From JAUIKM01 sp964445695 (GTDB lineage Bacteria > Bacteroidota > Ignavibacteria > Kapaibacteriales > UBA7675), in contig CAYULF010000015.1 in assembly GCA_964445695.1 (NCBI GenBank), forward strand, positions 81,994-145,993: a stretch of DNA of 64,000 nt. Direction: 5' to 3'. The notes beneath the pieces were generated by a model. That model worked only from the letters and a program-made list of their open reading frames with translations. It was not told the DNA's origin and did no database searches. This document shows positions 26,401 through 34,656 of this stretch, one piece after another. Numbering within the stretch: position 1 is the first letter of the stretch; every line of letters starts with the position of its first letter. Made by a program: the position numbers and the translations under genes.

Positions 26401-28257
26401 ATCCCGAATCTGTCCAACGTGCGGCGCATTGCCTGCGGCGATAAACACAGCATGGCGCTGCTGGCCGACGGTACGGTTCGCACCTGGGGCTGGAACCTCT
26501 ATGGCCAGCTGGGCGACGGCAGCAATACCGACCGTACCGCGCCTGTCGCAGTCACGGGGCTTATCGACATCCAGACGATTTCCGCCGGTCGGTTCCACAG
26601 TACCGTGCTGCTGGACGACGCGACGGTTGAAGCCTTTGGTCGCAACGACAGCGGTCAGCTGGGCGACGGCACAACAACCGATCGCAATGTACCCGTCGCC
26701 GCGATTAACATCAGCGGCGTTGCCGATCTGGGCGGCCACGGATGGCATTCAATCCTTGTTAAACAGGACGGCTCGGTCTGCGCCTCCGGCTACAACTATT
26801 CAGGGCAGATCGGGAACGGCACAACGAGCAACACGACGCAGTACAGTTGTCAGGAGGCCTTTGCGTCGATGACGGACAATCTGTTTGTCGACGGCGGTTA
26901 TCTGCACTCCGTCGGCCTGCGAGTTTCCGCCGGTACGGTTTATACCTGGGGCCGCAATAACTTCGGTCAGCTGGGCGACGGCACGACCGTCGACAAGTTA
27001 ACGCCGACGCTTGTGCCCGGATTAAGCACCGTACAGTCGATCGATGCCGGCTATGAACACAACTTTGCAATCAAAACAAACGGCGAGCTGTGGGCATGGG
27101 GGAACAACGCGCAGGGCCAGTTGGGTATCGGCAACACGCTGCAACAGAATTCACCTGTGCAGGTGACGGCCCTGAGCAATGTCATCGATGTCTCCGCCGG
27201 CGTCGGCCATAGTGCGGCGGTCACCAGCGACGGCCGGGTGCACACCTGGGGGGACAACTTCTACGGCCAGCTCGGCAACGGCACGACAACAGACAGTGAT
27301 GTGCCCGTTCTTGTGTCCGGTTTAACCGACGTCGTGGACGTGGCCGTCGGCCTGTATCACACGCTGGCGTTGAAAAACGACGGTACGGTCTGGGCCTGGG
27401 GCTACAATAACTACGGCCAGATCGGCAACGGGACAACCACCGCCAGCATCACGACGCCGGTACGCGTCGGCTCTATCGGCGAAGTTGAAAAGGCGATTTC
27501 CGTCGAGGCCGGCCAGTATCACAGCATGGCGCTGTTAAGTACCGGTCAGGTGTTAACCTGGGGCTACAACGGACTGGGCCAGTTGGGCGACGGCACACTT
27601 GTGGACCGCAATACGCCCGGCGTGGTGACCGGCCTGGCGCCCGTGGTTAAAATTACCGCCGGCGGGTATCACAGCACAGCTCTGAGCGATAACGGCGAAG
27701 TCCACGGCTGGGGATTCAATGCAGTGGGCCAATTGGGCGACGGCCTGAATACCACACAGCAGTTAACGCCCGTGACGGCTACAGGAGTTAACGATGCGGT
27801 CGATATTGGAGCCGGTGTTTTTCACGGCATCATTCATCGCGGCGGCGGTACGGACTGCTGTTCGGGCTATAATATTTACGGCCAGCTGGGCGACGGCACT
27901 ACGGCAGACAAAAACGTCTACACCTGTCTCGCTCAAACCTTCCTGCGCCCGGGACAAGCCGACATTGATCTGGACCAACCGCATGCCGACATCGACCAGA
28001 CGTTTGACGGGCGTCTGCTGTTAACACCCAACCCGACCGACGGCGAAGTGATGATCGAGTTAAACAACCCGGGCAGCCGGGCCGTGCAGCTGATTCTGAC
28101 GGACCTGATGGGCCGCGAGCTGTATCGTTCGCCCTTGTTAAACAGTCCGAATATCGCTCTGCCGCTCGACATCGGAACATACACGCCCGGCGTTTACCTT
28201 GTGAAGGCCGTAACGCCGGACGGACGCATTGTCAGCGAGAAACTGGTTCTGCGTTAG
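23419..28257 (+). CDS. Secreted metalloprotease with CARDB-like, 14 RCC1 repeats and T9SS sorting domain
   Basis: 1612 residues. Signal peptide 1-23, then a propeptide-like region to about 270. A zinc peptidase domain follows with HETGHNFAANH at 390-400 and a Met-turn-like VMSYC near 434, as in reprolysin/M12B-like enzymes. CARDB/Ig-like beta domains span about 480-800. Fourteen RCC1 repeats fill about 802-1508, each with the W-G-x-N-x-x-G-Q-L-G core. A T9SS type A sorting domain closes the protein (LLLTPNPTDGEVMIEL at about 1531, ending KLVLR). Expected to be secreted and anchored or released at the cell surface. ATG at 23419 follows GGGAGAGCT. A strong terminator follows, so it is monocistronic. 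Confidence 0.92.
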   Translation: MSRLTHLLIACAVLLNSHVLLAQYQPHADDAAKSKAIHSHSPISHGGSATKYGEGLFRQLERPAAATQAVPLYAAFFTMSAVEFDEFDSRPAVDVYLKNFELSPGHAVNLQLRTFNLLAADTRVVAGTADGDVPIKHDRALFMAGVVEGYPGSFVYLSVFPEYTLGYVEFDDEAKGIYERYVIGPLDHTPGHQSVMAVCSEKYLDLDNHEHDDHFCTTNDEPMNEGRFEQLLTEYGGATHKHGSDKIQIDETPLDVPVAIECDNEYYNDHQQNISRTVNYSLSVMGACSAVYSRDLNVLLTVPYIRVWTTEDPFPGTNTSAGLSEVRSYWNANMGYVERALVHLFSGAFGGGRAYIGGLCNTVQYAVSGVNYLSTYPPTGYLYDIYLVSHETGHNFAANHTQNCFWNPPVDSCSLGGGGTSCLTAPNMRLGTVMSYCNPRRNHFHPRVSTYMRNYTEGRACVHPVADAYADDLEVTAMSFPANGGIYGSLASVTPTARFRNAGSNNQSNITVRYDIRESTTNTVVATSTQLINTLNAGAETDVVFSALSLTTPGTYDGVATIELAGDENELNNIFSRPFQIIPTLAGAVTLNYPNGGDTLCADTTINITWTISGSISFVRIEWTPDDGETWYDVISKTDAGTGSYAWVVPTFTTDEARVRVMNWENSAVVDQSAGNFSIIGKYDAQPVEYTIPAPNTALHSPFRPTVSVRNNGTQQLTDVPLRVRIRHRVLNHDVYERTLTLSDLAPGESKTVVFPKATGFPIASGANYNEFSIFTTVLDDQDTEPWNDSLSRYFDISNDNPIVEAGNYHSMAILPSDGSVWAWGHNFYGQLGNAAYGARSRPVRMLNVSGAVELAGGAYTSYVLLNDGTVWSCGYGYYGQLGTGTVWDRNELEEITALSDITTIAAGRFHAFALENDGTVWAWGRNGDGQLGDGTITQRDMPVQVNISDVVMLAAGESHTLALKADGTVWAWGANANGQLGIPLLSGSRVPVQIPNLSNVRRIACGDKHSMALLADGTVRTWGWNLYGQLGDGSNTDRTAPVAVTGLIDIQTISAGRFHSTVLLDDATVEAFGRNDSGQLGDGTTTDRNVPVAAINISGVADLGGHGWHSILVKQDGSVCASGYNYSGQIGNGTTSNTTQYSCQEAFASMTDNLFVDGGYLHSVGLRVSAGTVYTWGRNNFGQLGDGTTVDKLTPTLVPGLSTVQSIDAGYEHNFAIKTNGELWAWGNNAQGQLGIGNTLQQNSPVQVTALSNVIDVSAGVGHSAAVTSDGRVHTWGDNFYGQLGNGTTTDSDVPVLVSGLTDVVDVAVGLYHTLALKNDGTVWAWGYNNYGQIGNGTTTASITTPVRVGSIGEVEKAISVEAGQYHSMALLSTGQVLTWGYNGLGQLGDGTLVDRNTPGVVTGLAPVVKITAGGYHSTALSDNGEVHGWGFNAVGQLGDGLNTTQQLTPVTATGVNDAVDIGAGVFHGIIHRGGGTDCCSGYNIYGQLGDGTTADKNVYTCLAQTFLRPGQADIDLDQPHADIDQTFDGRLLLTPNPTDGEVMIELNNPGSRAVQLILTDLMGRELYRSPLLNSPNIALPLDIGTYTPGVYLVKAVTPDGRIVSEKLVLR

Positions 28258-28285
28258 AATCATATTGCTTAGGGGATCGTCACAC

Positions 28286-28318
28286 GGCCCGACCTTTCGG
28301 CGATGGTCGGGCCTTTTT
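28286..28318 (+). terminator. Terminator of the giant metalloprotease gene
   Basis: Stem GGCCCGACC / GGTCGGGCC with a 10-nt loop and TTTTT directly after. Confidence 0.92.
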
Positions 28319-28366
28319 GTGGCTCTCTCTCGCGTTTTTCTGCTTGCGGGCGGCCGTCGCCGTGTA

Positions 28367-28424
28367 TGTTGCGGGAGTCGAACCATCAGAAGGTTCGGCC
28401 GCGCCACGCTGTGGAAGTCCCGCA
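28367..28424. repeat. Structured GCGGGA element, copy 2
   Basis: Shares TGTTGCGGGAGTCGAA, TTCGGCCGCGCC and AAGTCCCGC with the 5691 copy. Outer arms GCGGGA (28371-28376) and TCCCGC (28418-28423) pair. On the reverse strand the inner hairpins CCAC-AGC-GTGG and GAACC-TTCTGAT-GGTTC could give a three-way, cloverleaf-like shape, but no complete tRNA fits. Confidence 0.6.
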
Positions 28425-28474
28425 AGCAGGGGAGTGCCATGCTGAAAAAATTCCAACTCCCGATCCTGTGTGTC

Positions 28475-28534
28475 TGATCGCTTTGAGCTGTCGCTTCGCG
28501 CCATCTCAGGCTCTTCTGACTTTTTTGTTCGTCA
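28475..28534 (-). repeat. Long copy of interspersed intergenic repeat
   Basis: TGATCGCTTTGAG, then CTCAGGCTCTTCTGAC, then TTTTTTGTTCGTC; very close to the 37978 copy. Confidence 0.75.
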
Positions 28535-28660
28535 ATGCGTTTCCGGCTTGGAGTCTTTGCGTCTGTTTCAAGTCATCACATCCATAACTCCAGGACCGCT
28601 TCAAATCCTCGCGTCCGCGTCTCCGAGTCCAGCCGTCGAACAACGTGCATCAGATCACCC

Positions 28661-28724
28661 GGTGATAAACAAAAGCAAAAAGCAAGCCGCCGAACCCAGG
28701 GTGAGGAGGCGAAGCGCCTCAGTG
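28661..28724 (+). repeat. Copy of interspersed repeat, opposite orientation
   Basis: GGTGATAAACAAAAGC, then AAGCAAGCCG and GGAGGCGAAGCGCCTC. Similar to the copies at 54182 and 57174. Confidence 0.65.
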
Positions 28725-28934
28725 TTTAGCCCCGCAGCGAGAATTAAACATGTGGGCCGCACGACCTGCGTTGGCATGGCGCAAATAAACTGGCAATGTA
28801 TTCCGCCTTGTTGTATCTTGTGCATTCTCCTGTATGCCGGTTTTATGTAATTACCTTTTTGTATCATCACCGAAGTAGCCACTGCCGCAAGGGCGCATGA
28901 ATCAACGCTTCGGTGCAATCAAAGGACCTGCCGT

Positions 28935-29312
28935 ATGTCTGCCGGAACCAATCCTGTTAACTGGTTTGAAATTGCCGTTGAGGATATGAATCGCGCCAAG
29001 AGTTTTTACCAGGCTATGCTGGAAGTTGAACTGTCCGATCAGAATATGGGACCCGCCGAGATGGCGTTTTTTCCCTTTGTTGAAAATGCCGCCGGCTGCC
29101 CCGGAACGCTGATCAAAACCGAGGGATACGAGCCCGCGCCGGTTGGAACCATCATCTATTTTCACGTGTCCGATATCGACGCCACCTGTGCACGTGCCGT
29201 GGCAAACGGCGGCGAAGTCATCGTGCCGAAAATGGACATCGGCGAGTATGGTGAGATTGCCCAGATTCGCGATACTGAAGGCAATCGCATCGGACTGCAC
29301 TCCGCTCCCTGA
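28935..29312 (+). CDS. VOC-superfamily protein
   Basis: 125 residues. NPVNWFEIAVEDMNRAKSFY is a canonical first VOC strand and helix; IYFHVSDIDATCARAVANGG and RDTEGNRIGLHS form the second module. Stand-alone glyoxalase-like protein of unknown substrate, third of four VOC genes in the window. Monocistronic. Confidence 0.88.
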   Translation: MSAGTNPVNWFEIAVEDMNRAKSFYQAMLEVELSDQNMGPAEMAFFPFVENAAGCPGTLIKTEGYEPAPVGTIIYFHVSDIDATCARAVANGGEVIVPKMDIGEYGEIAQIRDTEGNRIGLHSAP

Positions 29313-29549
29313 CGAATGCCCGCATCTGCTTAACGAGCGATTTTACACAGCGCCTGCGCCCGCAATCACAGCCGGGTGGAGGCGTTGCTGTTTTAATTAC
29401 CCCGTCCACGACTGCTCCGGTTCGGGGCTTTTGCGCGAAATGTGTATTTTTGTGGCTTGTGTAAATGCGGATGCGGCCCTGCCGTGTTTTCTCGGCGCTG
29501 CATCCGGCTTAACAATTTGACTTCCGATACAATTTGAACGGGGTACTCC

Positions 29550-30989
29550 ATGCCGGCCTGGAATCGATGGAACATTCGGTGTTTAACACTTTGCCTGTTT
29601 TTTGCGCTTGGTTTGGGCGTCGCACAGGCGCAGGACGAAAACGCCGAATTTTTGCTGATTTCGGATATTCACTTCAACCCCTTTGGCGATTCCACTTTTA
29701 CGCGCGCGCTGGCCAATGCCGACGTGAGCGAATGGGAAACGATGTATAAAAACCAGTTTAAGGATGGATTGGTCAGTACCTACGGCTACGACTCCAACTT
29801 CTGGTTAATGCAGTCCGCCCTGGAAAACGCCAGCTCGGAAGTCGAAAATCCGATGTTTATCATTTATCCCGGCGACTTCCTGGCGCATGAGTGGTATTCG
29901 CAGTATACCGCATGTTTCGGCGGCAACGACGGTTACGCGGCGTTCACGCAGAAAGTCATTGCGTTTATGGGACTGCAATTTGACAAGTACTTTAAAGGCG
30001 TGCCCGTCATCCCGACTCTGGGAAATGACGATGCGCTCTGCGGCGACTACATGATCCAGGCAGGCGGACTGTTCCTTAAACAATTTGCCGAAACCTGGAC
30101 GCCTTACATGCACCTGCCCAAACACGAAGTTGATATTGTGCGCGACGACCTTGCCATCGGCGGTTATTACAAACGTTCGATCCCCGGTATGCCGCGCCAC
30201 ACCATGATTGTGCTTAACACAGTTTTCATGCATCCCGGCTATCCGGCAAGTACCTGCGCCGACGGCGAGCCCTTCCGCGGCATGCAGATTTGTGATAAAC
30301 GCCCCAATTCGATCTGTGAATTGCAGTGGCTCCGCAATGAACTTGCCGCGGCGCAACGCGAAAAACAGAAAGTCTGGCTGCTCATGCACATCCCGCCCGG
30401 ACTTAACGCCTATTCGACCGGTCAGTCCGGCGCGGCCGTCGGTTTCTGGGAGCAGGACGCCATGGACTATTTTATTCGTTTGCTGGAAGAATTTCCCGGC
30501 GTTGTCCAGTTCTCCTTTGCCGGTCATACGCACATGGACGACTATCGCGTGATTAACTACGAGGGCGGTGAACTCTTGACAAAAATCGCGCCTGCAGTCA
30601 GTCCCATCTTTGACAACAATCCTGCTTTTCAGGTCTATGAATTCGGCCGCAAGAGCGGAGCTATTCACGACTACGACACCTACTACTTAAACATCGGTCG
30701 TTCCGGCGCCCGGCGCCAAACGATTCCGACCTGTTACTTTCCGAATGCCGCCTACGTCGACGCCGACAACTGGGAGGAAGAGTACGAGTTTAACAATGCG
30801 TACAACCAGGAGGGATTGACCGCCGCGGCCGTGACTGCCATTATGAAGAATAATATCGATCGTCAGCAGTACGGCAAGTATTATGGCGTCGGCTCGGCCA
30901 AAGTAACGCCCGGCATTCTGGCGCAACTTAAGGTGTACGGCTGCTGCGTCGTCAGCGCCACGCCTGCGCAGTATTCGGTGTGCAACTGA
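29550..30989 (+). CDS. Secreted calcineurin-like phosphoesterase, acid-sphingomyelinase-like
   Basis: 479 residues. Signal peptide of about 28 residues ending AQAQ. The metal-binding motifs of the calcineurin-like phosphoesterase fold are present in order: LISDIHFNPFG, IIYPGDFLAHEW, PTLGNDDALCGDY, VWLLMHIPPGLN and FSFAGHTHMDDY. The GNDD form in place of GNHD, and the overall layout, resemble acid sphingomyelinase and related exported phosphodiesterases. No T9SS sorting domain; the C-terminus carries Cys (YGCCVVSATPAQYSVC). Likely periplasmic or secreted hydrolysis of phosphodiesters, possibly phospholipid head groups (inference). Confidence 0.88.
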   Translation: MPAWNRWNIRCLTLCLFFALGLGVAQAQDENAEFLLISDIHFNPFGDSTFTRALANADVSEWETMYKNQFKDGLVSTYGYDSNFWLMQSALENASSEVENPMFIIYPGDFLAHEWYSQYTACFGGNDGYAAFTQKVIAFMGLQFDKYFKGVPVIPTLGNDDALCGDYMIQAGGLFLKQFAETWTPYMHLPKHEVDIVRDDLAIGGYYKRSIPGMPRHTMIVLNTVFMHPGYPASTCADGEPFRGMQICDKRPNSICELQWLRNELAAAQREKQKVWLLMHIPPGLNAYSTGQSGAAVGFWEQDAMDYFIRLLEEFPGVVQFSFAGHTHMDDYRVINYEGGELLTKIAPAVSPIFDNNPAFQVYEFGRKSGAIHDYDTYYLNIGRSGARRQTIPTCYFPNAAYVDADNWEEEYEFNNAYNQEGLTAAAVTAIMKNNIDRQQYGKYYGVGSAKVTPGILAQLKVYGCCVVSATPAQYSVCN

Positions 30990-31559
30990 GTTGTATGCGG
31001 CATGTGTTTAACATTGTCGCGCGCATGATCGCTTTGAGCCCTGCGCGTTGCTTCGGTCTCAGGCTCTTTTGATGTTCTTGTTTGCCGGCGAGTGTCAAAC
31101 CGTCGTGCCGCAGGTTCGTCCCGCAGCTTTCAGATTTCACTCTTTCCATCTGTGAAAAGTCCACCAGGGGGCGTCGATTCAGTTCGGCGTCCCTTTTTGT
31201 TTGGCGTAAACCGTCACCCTTCCTTGTATTTACCGTGGTCAGTCGCCGCTCGCTGGATCGTTGGGCCACTGCCGCACATTCTTCCACAGTGTTATTGACC
31301 GGCAATTTCGTTCCTTCATGGGTGCTTTGTTGCAGCGAACTGCTGCACCGGACTCTTGTTCAAGCCATCTGTTTGGCGGTCTGTCGCCTGCATTCTGCGC
31401 CTGACGGTCTTTGGCTGGAGAGCTGCCGCGGCCGCAGACGTCGTGCCGCGATGGTGTTTTTCAGCAAAAAATGCGCCGGCGCGTAACAATCGCCGTAAGC
31501 GCTGCATTTCTGAGCGCATGACGATCTTTTAATCTCGGCTTTATTGGAAAGAGGACAAC
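30990..31559. other. Intergenic region with interspersed repeat
   Basis: No gene supported. Carries the repeat copy at 31026-31090. TTCAGC and TAACAA 18 bp apart, near 31460-31490, are a weak candidate promoter for the peroxidase gene. Confidence 0.45.
31026..31090 (-). repeat. Long copy of interspersed intergenic repeat
   Basis: TGATCGCTTTGAGCC, GGTCTCAGGCTCTTTTGA and TTCTTGTTTGCCGGCG. Begins about 37 bp after the phosphoesterase stop. Confidence 0.72.
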
Positions 31560-32972
31560 ATGACGTACCCAAAAATGTCTGTCGCTCTCCTGGCCGGTTT
31601 GTTTACATCCGTGTTGCAATCCACCGTGCCTATCGAGAGTTTTAGCCAGAGTCCGGAATTACCGGAAACGCCTTTCAACTATGCCAATCAGGTGCTGCCC
31701 GGCCACTTCAACAACACGCCGGTCAATACGCCGGCCGACAATCCGGTTACGGACGCCGGCGCCACGCTCGGGCGCGTGCTGTTCTACGATGTAAATCTCT
31801 CCGCCAACAACTCGACGGCTTGCGCCTCCTGTCACGTGCAGGAAAAGGCATTTGTCGACGGTACCGTGTTCAGCGAGGGTTTTGAGGGCGGATTGACGGG
31901 CCGCAATTCCATGGCGACGGCCAACCTGGCCTACGATGACAGCGGTTTTTTCTGGGATGAGCGCGCCAATACGATCGAAGAGCAGGTCCTGATGCCCATC
32001 CAGGACGGCACGGAAATGGGTATGACGCTCGAAGCCCTCGAGCGTAAACTCGCCGACGTGTCCTACTATCCGGGGCTGTTTGAAGCGGCCTTTGGGTCGC
32101 CTGAAGTCACGAGCGACCGGATCTCCAAGGCGCTGGCGCAGTTCCTGCGTTCGATGATTTCCTACCGTTCGCGCTACGATGAAGGCCTGACGATGACGCG
32201 CAACCCGATGACGCCGTTCCCGAACTATTCCAATTCCGAAAATCTCGGCAAAACGGTCTTCATGCAAAACTGTGCGCGCTGCCACTCCGGTCCCGTGATC
32301 CACAGTCCCGGCTCGCGCACCAATGGCCTGGGCGATTACGGCGACGACCACGGCAAGTTCGACGTCACCGGCGTGCCGACCGATTTCAACTCCTTTAAGT
32401 CGCCTTCGCTGCGCAATATTGAGCTGACCGGTCCCTATATGCACGACGGCCGCATGGAAACGCTGGAAGAAGTGGTGGAGCACTACAGCAGCGGCATCAG
32501 GGGCAGCGGTCCCGGCCCCGGCGGCGGTCCGGTGCCAGGTTTCCCGCCGGGAGGTTTTAACTTCAGCGAAGAGCAAAAAGCGGGTCTGGTGGCATTCATG
32601 TTGACTTTAACGGACCAGGCCTTTGTCAGCGATCCCAAATTCAGCGATCCGTTTACCGGCACACCGACCAGTGTAGAGTCCGGCATGCTCCCGGCCCACG
32701 CCTCGCTTGAAGCGCCGTATCCGAATCCGGCCAACTCCTTCAGCACGCTGTCCTTCAACGTGTCGCAGGTGGTGAATGTTAAACTGGAAATTCGCGACGT
32801 TCGCGGCAACCTCGTCGCCGAGTTGTTTAACGCGGATGCTTTCAGCGGCGCACAAACGCTCAACTGGAACGGACGCCTGGCCAACGGCGCTCAACTGCCG
32901 GCGGGATCATATCTGCTGATTCTGCATGCCGGCGACGAGCAGTTCCAACGCCAGATCGTCTGGACGCCCTGA
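31560..32972 (+). CDS. Di-haem cytochrome c peroxidase (MauG/CcpA-like) with T9SS sorting domain
   Basis: 470 residues. Signal-peptide-like N-terminus, then two c-type haem sites: C88-A-S-C-H92 and C238-A-R-C-H242. The segments TGRNSMATANLAYDDSGFFW, MPIQDGTEMGM and GPYMHDGRMETLEEVVEHY are typical of bacterial di-haem peroxidases. A Gly/Pro linker (about 318-333) precedes the final haem-domain helix, and residues ~385-470 are a T9SS sorting domain (LEAPYPNPANSFSTLSF, then SYLLILHAGDEQFQRQIV). Likely periplasmic or surface peroxidase or oxidase. GGAAAGAGGAC precedes the ATG. Confidence 0.93.
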   Translation: MTYPKMSVALLAGLFTSVLQSTVPIESFSQSPELPETPFNYANQVLPGHFNNTPVNTPADNPVTDAGATLGRVLFYDVNLSANNSTACASCHVQEKAFVDGTVFSEGFEGGLTGRNSMATANLAYDDSGFFWDERANTIEEQVLMPIQDGTEMGMTLEALERKLADVSYYPGLFEAAFGSPEVTSDRISKALAQFLRSMISYRSRYDEGLTMTRNPMTPFPNYSNSENLGKTVFMQNCARCHSGPVIHSPGSRTNGLGDYGDDHGKFDVTGVPTDFNSFKSPSLRNIELTGPYMHDGRMETLEEVVEHYSSGIRGSGPGPGGGPVPGFPPGGFNFSEEQKAGLVAFMLTLTDQAFVSDPKFSDPFTGTPTSVESGMLPAHASLEAPYPNPANSFSTLSFNVSQVVNVKLEIRDVRGNLVAELFNADAFSGAQTLNWNGRLANGAQLPAGSYLLILHAGDEQFQRQIVWTP

Positions 32973-33030
32973 GCCGCTTAAACACACTGACAATTTTCCC
33001 TGATGGGAACGTTTGAACCTGACTGTACGA

Positions 33031-33072
33031 CGGCGCGTGCCGGGAGACCATTCTTCCGCTCGCGCCGTTTTT
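33031..33072 (+). terminator. Terminator after the di-haem peroxidase gene
   Basis: Arms CGGCGCG (33031-33037) and CGCGCCG (33061-33067) with a 23-nt loop, then TTTTTATTG. Confidence 0.65.
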
Positions 33073-33102
33073 ATTGTTTGTCACTGTGTTTAATGTTTCC
33101 CG

Positions 33103-34365
33103 TCACTCTTTTTCTTCAGGTTTGAGCAGGGCTTTGACCTCGGCGCGCAGTTCCGTCATGGCCTCCGCTGAAAAACCGTTGCAGAACCAGCGCACGGCGC
33201 CTTGTTCGTCGATCAGACAAAAAGTCGGGTACGATCGTGCGCCAAAGCTGGAGTCGAGCGCGCTGTTGCTCAGTACCTGCGGCCAGGCGATGTCGTGTTT
33301 TTCCACATAACGCCGCATGCGCTCGTGGCCGCCTTCTTTGTTGTCCGTTCTGTTAATCCCGACAATCTGCAGGCCGAGTCCGCCGAATTCCCGGTGCAGG
33401 TCCTTGAGCGTCGGCACCGCAAGTTGACAGGGCGCGCAGTTGATGTACCAGAAGTCCAGCAGATATACAGTCCCCGGGCCCGGCGCAAGTTTAAAGTCCG
33501 CGCCGCTTAACAGGCTTGCCTGCAGTGGCGGCGCCTGTGATCCCACCGTCAGCGGCTCAATCACCGGGCGCTTGCGTTTGTGAAAATCAATGAAGTTCAG
33601 AATTTCATAGTCGTCGGGTATCGAATAGTCGCTGATTTCAGCGTCGATGTCACCCGCCGGATTCAGCTCCATGTCGTGAATCTGCAGTATGGTGTATTGC
33701 GTCGTTGAGCCCAGATCGTAGAATTCTTCGAATACCTTCAGCCGACGCTCGGCGTCGTAGATGAGGCGACTGTATATGTGCGATCCCGCCCCGCCGAAGG
33801 AGCCGGCGTTCTGCAGCAAGATGTTAATATCGCCGGTTTTACTGTTCTCGGAGAGGGCAAAACCTGTTAAGTCATGCGCGTTATTTTCCTGCGTCATGCC
33901 CAGCAGCAGCTCCTTTTTCAGCGCAAAGCTGTTTGCCTCCATGTTTGTGTATTCAATGTTGCCGCGCAGGGGCGACATGTAGAAGGCTTTTTGTTTGTCG
34001 TGGAAGATCGCAATCAGAGTGTCGCCGCCGTCATACACAAACTCCACGCGTGCGCCGTTGTGGCGATAGTCCATGCGGAAGTGGTATTCAAAGGCGCTGT
34101 CCTGCGGCGCGCGTCGCAGCAGACAGCTGCCGTGGTAGCGGTTGGTGTCCTCGTAGCCCATGAATTTGTGTTCGTAGCTGAACTCAAAGCGCAGCGACTC
34201 GATGTCGGCGGCGGCATCCTGCGTCGCCTGCATCAGAGAGTGCAGTGCGGCTTTGTCCGTCGAAGCATTGCTCGCCAGTGCGTCTTTTACATCTTCGCGC
34301 ACGCCGGCGGAGAGGAGGCCGCCGTTTATCAGTAGAATGAAAAATGCCGTCAACACTCGTGCCAT
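33103..34365 (-). CDS. Exported TlpA/redoxin-like thioredoxin with N-terminal beta domain
   Basis: 420 residues. N-terminal hydrophobic signal (MARVLTAFFILLINGGLLSA). Residues ~40-265 form a beta-rich domain like those in outer-membrane-lipoprotein-carrier or DUF-type exported proteins (RFEFSYEHKFMG, FRMDYRHNGARVEFVYDGG). Residues ~285-420 are a TlpA/ResA-type thioredoxin domain with the redox site WYINCAPCQLAVP (Cys near 310 and 313) and the cis-Pro segment SYPTFCLIDEQG. Probably a periplasmic disulfide reductase. ATG at 34365 is used. Confidence 0.88.
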   Translation of the reverse strand: MARVLTAFFILLINGGLLSAGVREDVKDALASNASTDKAALHSLMQATQDAAADIESLRFEFSYEHKFMGYEDTNRYHGSCLLRRAPQDSAFEYHFRMDYRHNGARVEFVYDGGDTLIAIFHDKQKAFYMSPLRGNIEYTNMEANSFALKKELLLGMTQENNAHDLTGFALSENSKTGDINILLQNAGSFGGAGSHIYSRLIYDAERRLKVFEEFYDLGSTTQYTILQIHDMELNPAGDIDAEISDYSIPDDYEILNFIDFHKRKRPVIEPLTVGSQAPPLQASLLSGADFKLAPGPGTVYLLDFWYINCAPCQLAVPTLKDLHREFGGLGLQIVGINRTDNKEGGHERMRRYVEKHDIAWPQVLSNSALDSSFGARSYPTFCLIDEQGAVRWFCNGFSAEAMTELRAEVKALLKPEEKE

Positions 34366-34516
34366 GTGAACCCGTTCCAATGTTGTTGTTTACCGGATCT
34401 CCGTTTTATCCGCTATCGACGACACAAAGTACACAACTCCGTCCCATTGGAGTATGTTTTCCGTGCGACGCATGCCGCGGATCGCAGCCCGGCTCCCGTC
34501 GACAGACAAAGAAAAA

Positions 34517-34541
34517 GCCGCCGATACAAGGTACCGGCGGC
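34517..34541 (-). terminator. Terminator of the poly-gamma-glutamate hydrolase gene
   Basis: Stem GCCGCCGATAC / GTACCGGCGGC (10 of 11 paired) with an AAG loop. On the minus strand TTTTTCTTTGTC follows directly. Confidence 0.8.
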
Positions 34542-34590
34542 CTCTTTCGTTCAACCGCCACCGCGAACAAAGCACGGCGCGAATTAAACA

Positions 34591-34624
34591 AAAGCTTGCC
34601 GGCAACGCTCTGCCGACAAGCTTT
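34591..34624 (-). terminator. Second hairpin downstream of the hydrolase gene
   Basis: AAAGCTTGCCGGCA pairs with TGCCGACAAGCTTT (13 of 14) around a 6-nt loop. It lies 33 bp after the stop, before the T-tract terminator. Confidence 0.65.
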
Positions 34625-34656
34625 CAGGAGCACATCGTCTGTTTAACAATCTGCAA

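Larger units (their letters stand above)
28258..28934. other. Repeat-rich intergenic region
   Basis: No gene supported; the plus frame at 28470-28850 overlaps repeats and has no recognisable fold. Contains a terminator (28286-28318), the second GCGGGA structured element, and two copies of the interspersed repeat in opposite orientations. Confidence 0.6.

Noticed and set aside
28367..28424. Possible tRNA remnant (reverse-strand GGTTCGACTCCCGC)
   Set aside because: The T-loop-like string is present, but no T-stem pairs and no anticodon or D-arm arrangement fits; the second copy at 5691 does not keep it.
28470..28850. Possible small gene on the plus strand
   Set aside because: Covers two copies of the interspersed repeat and lacks a credible start signal or fold.
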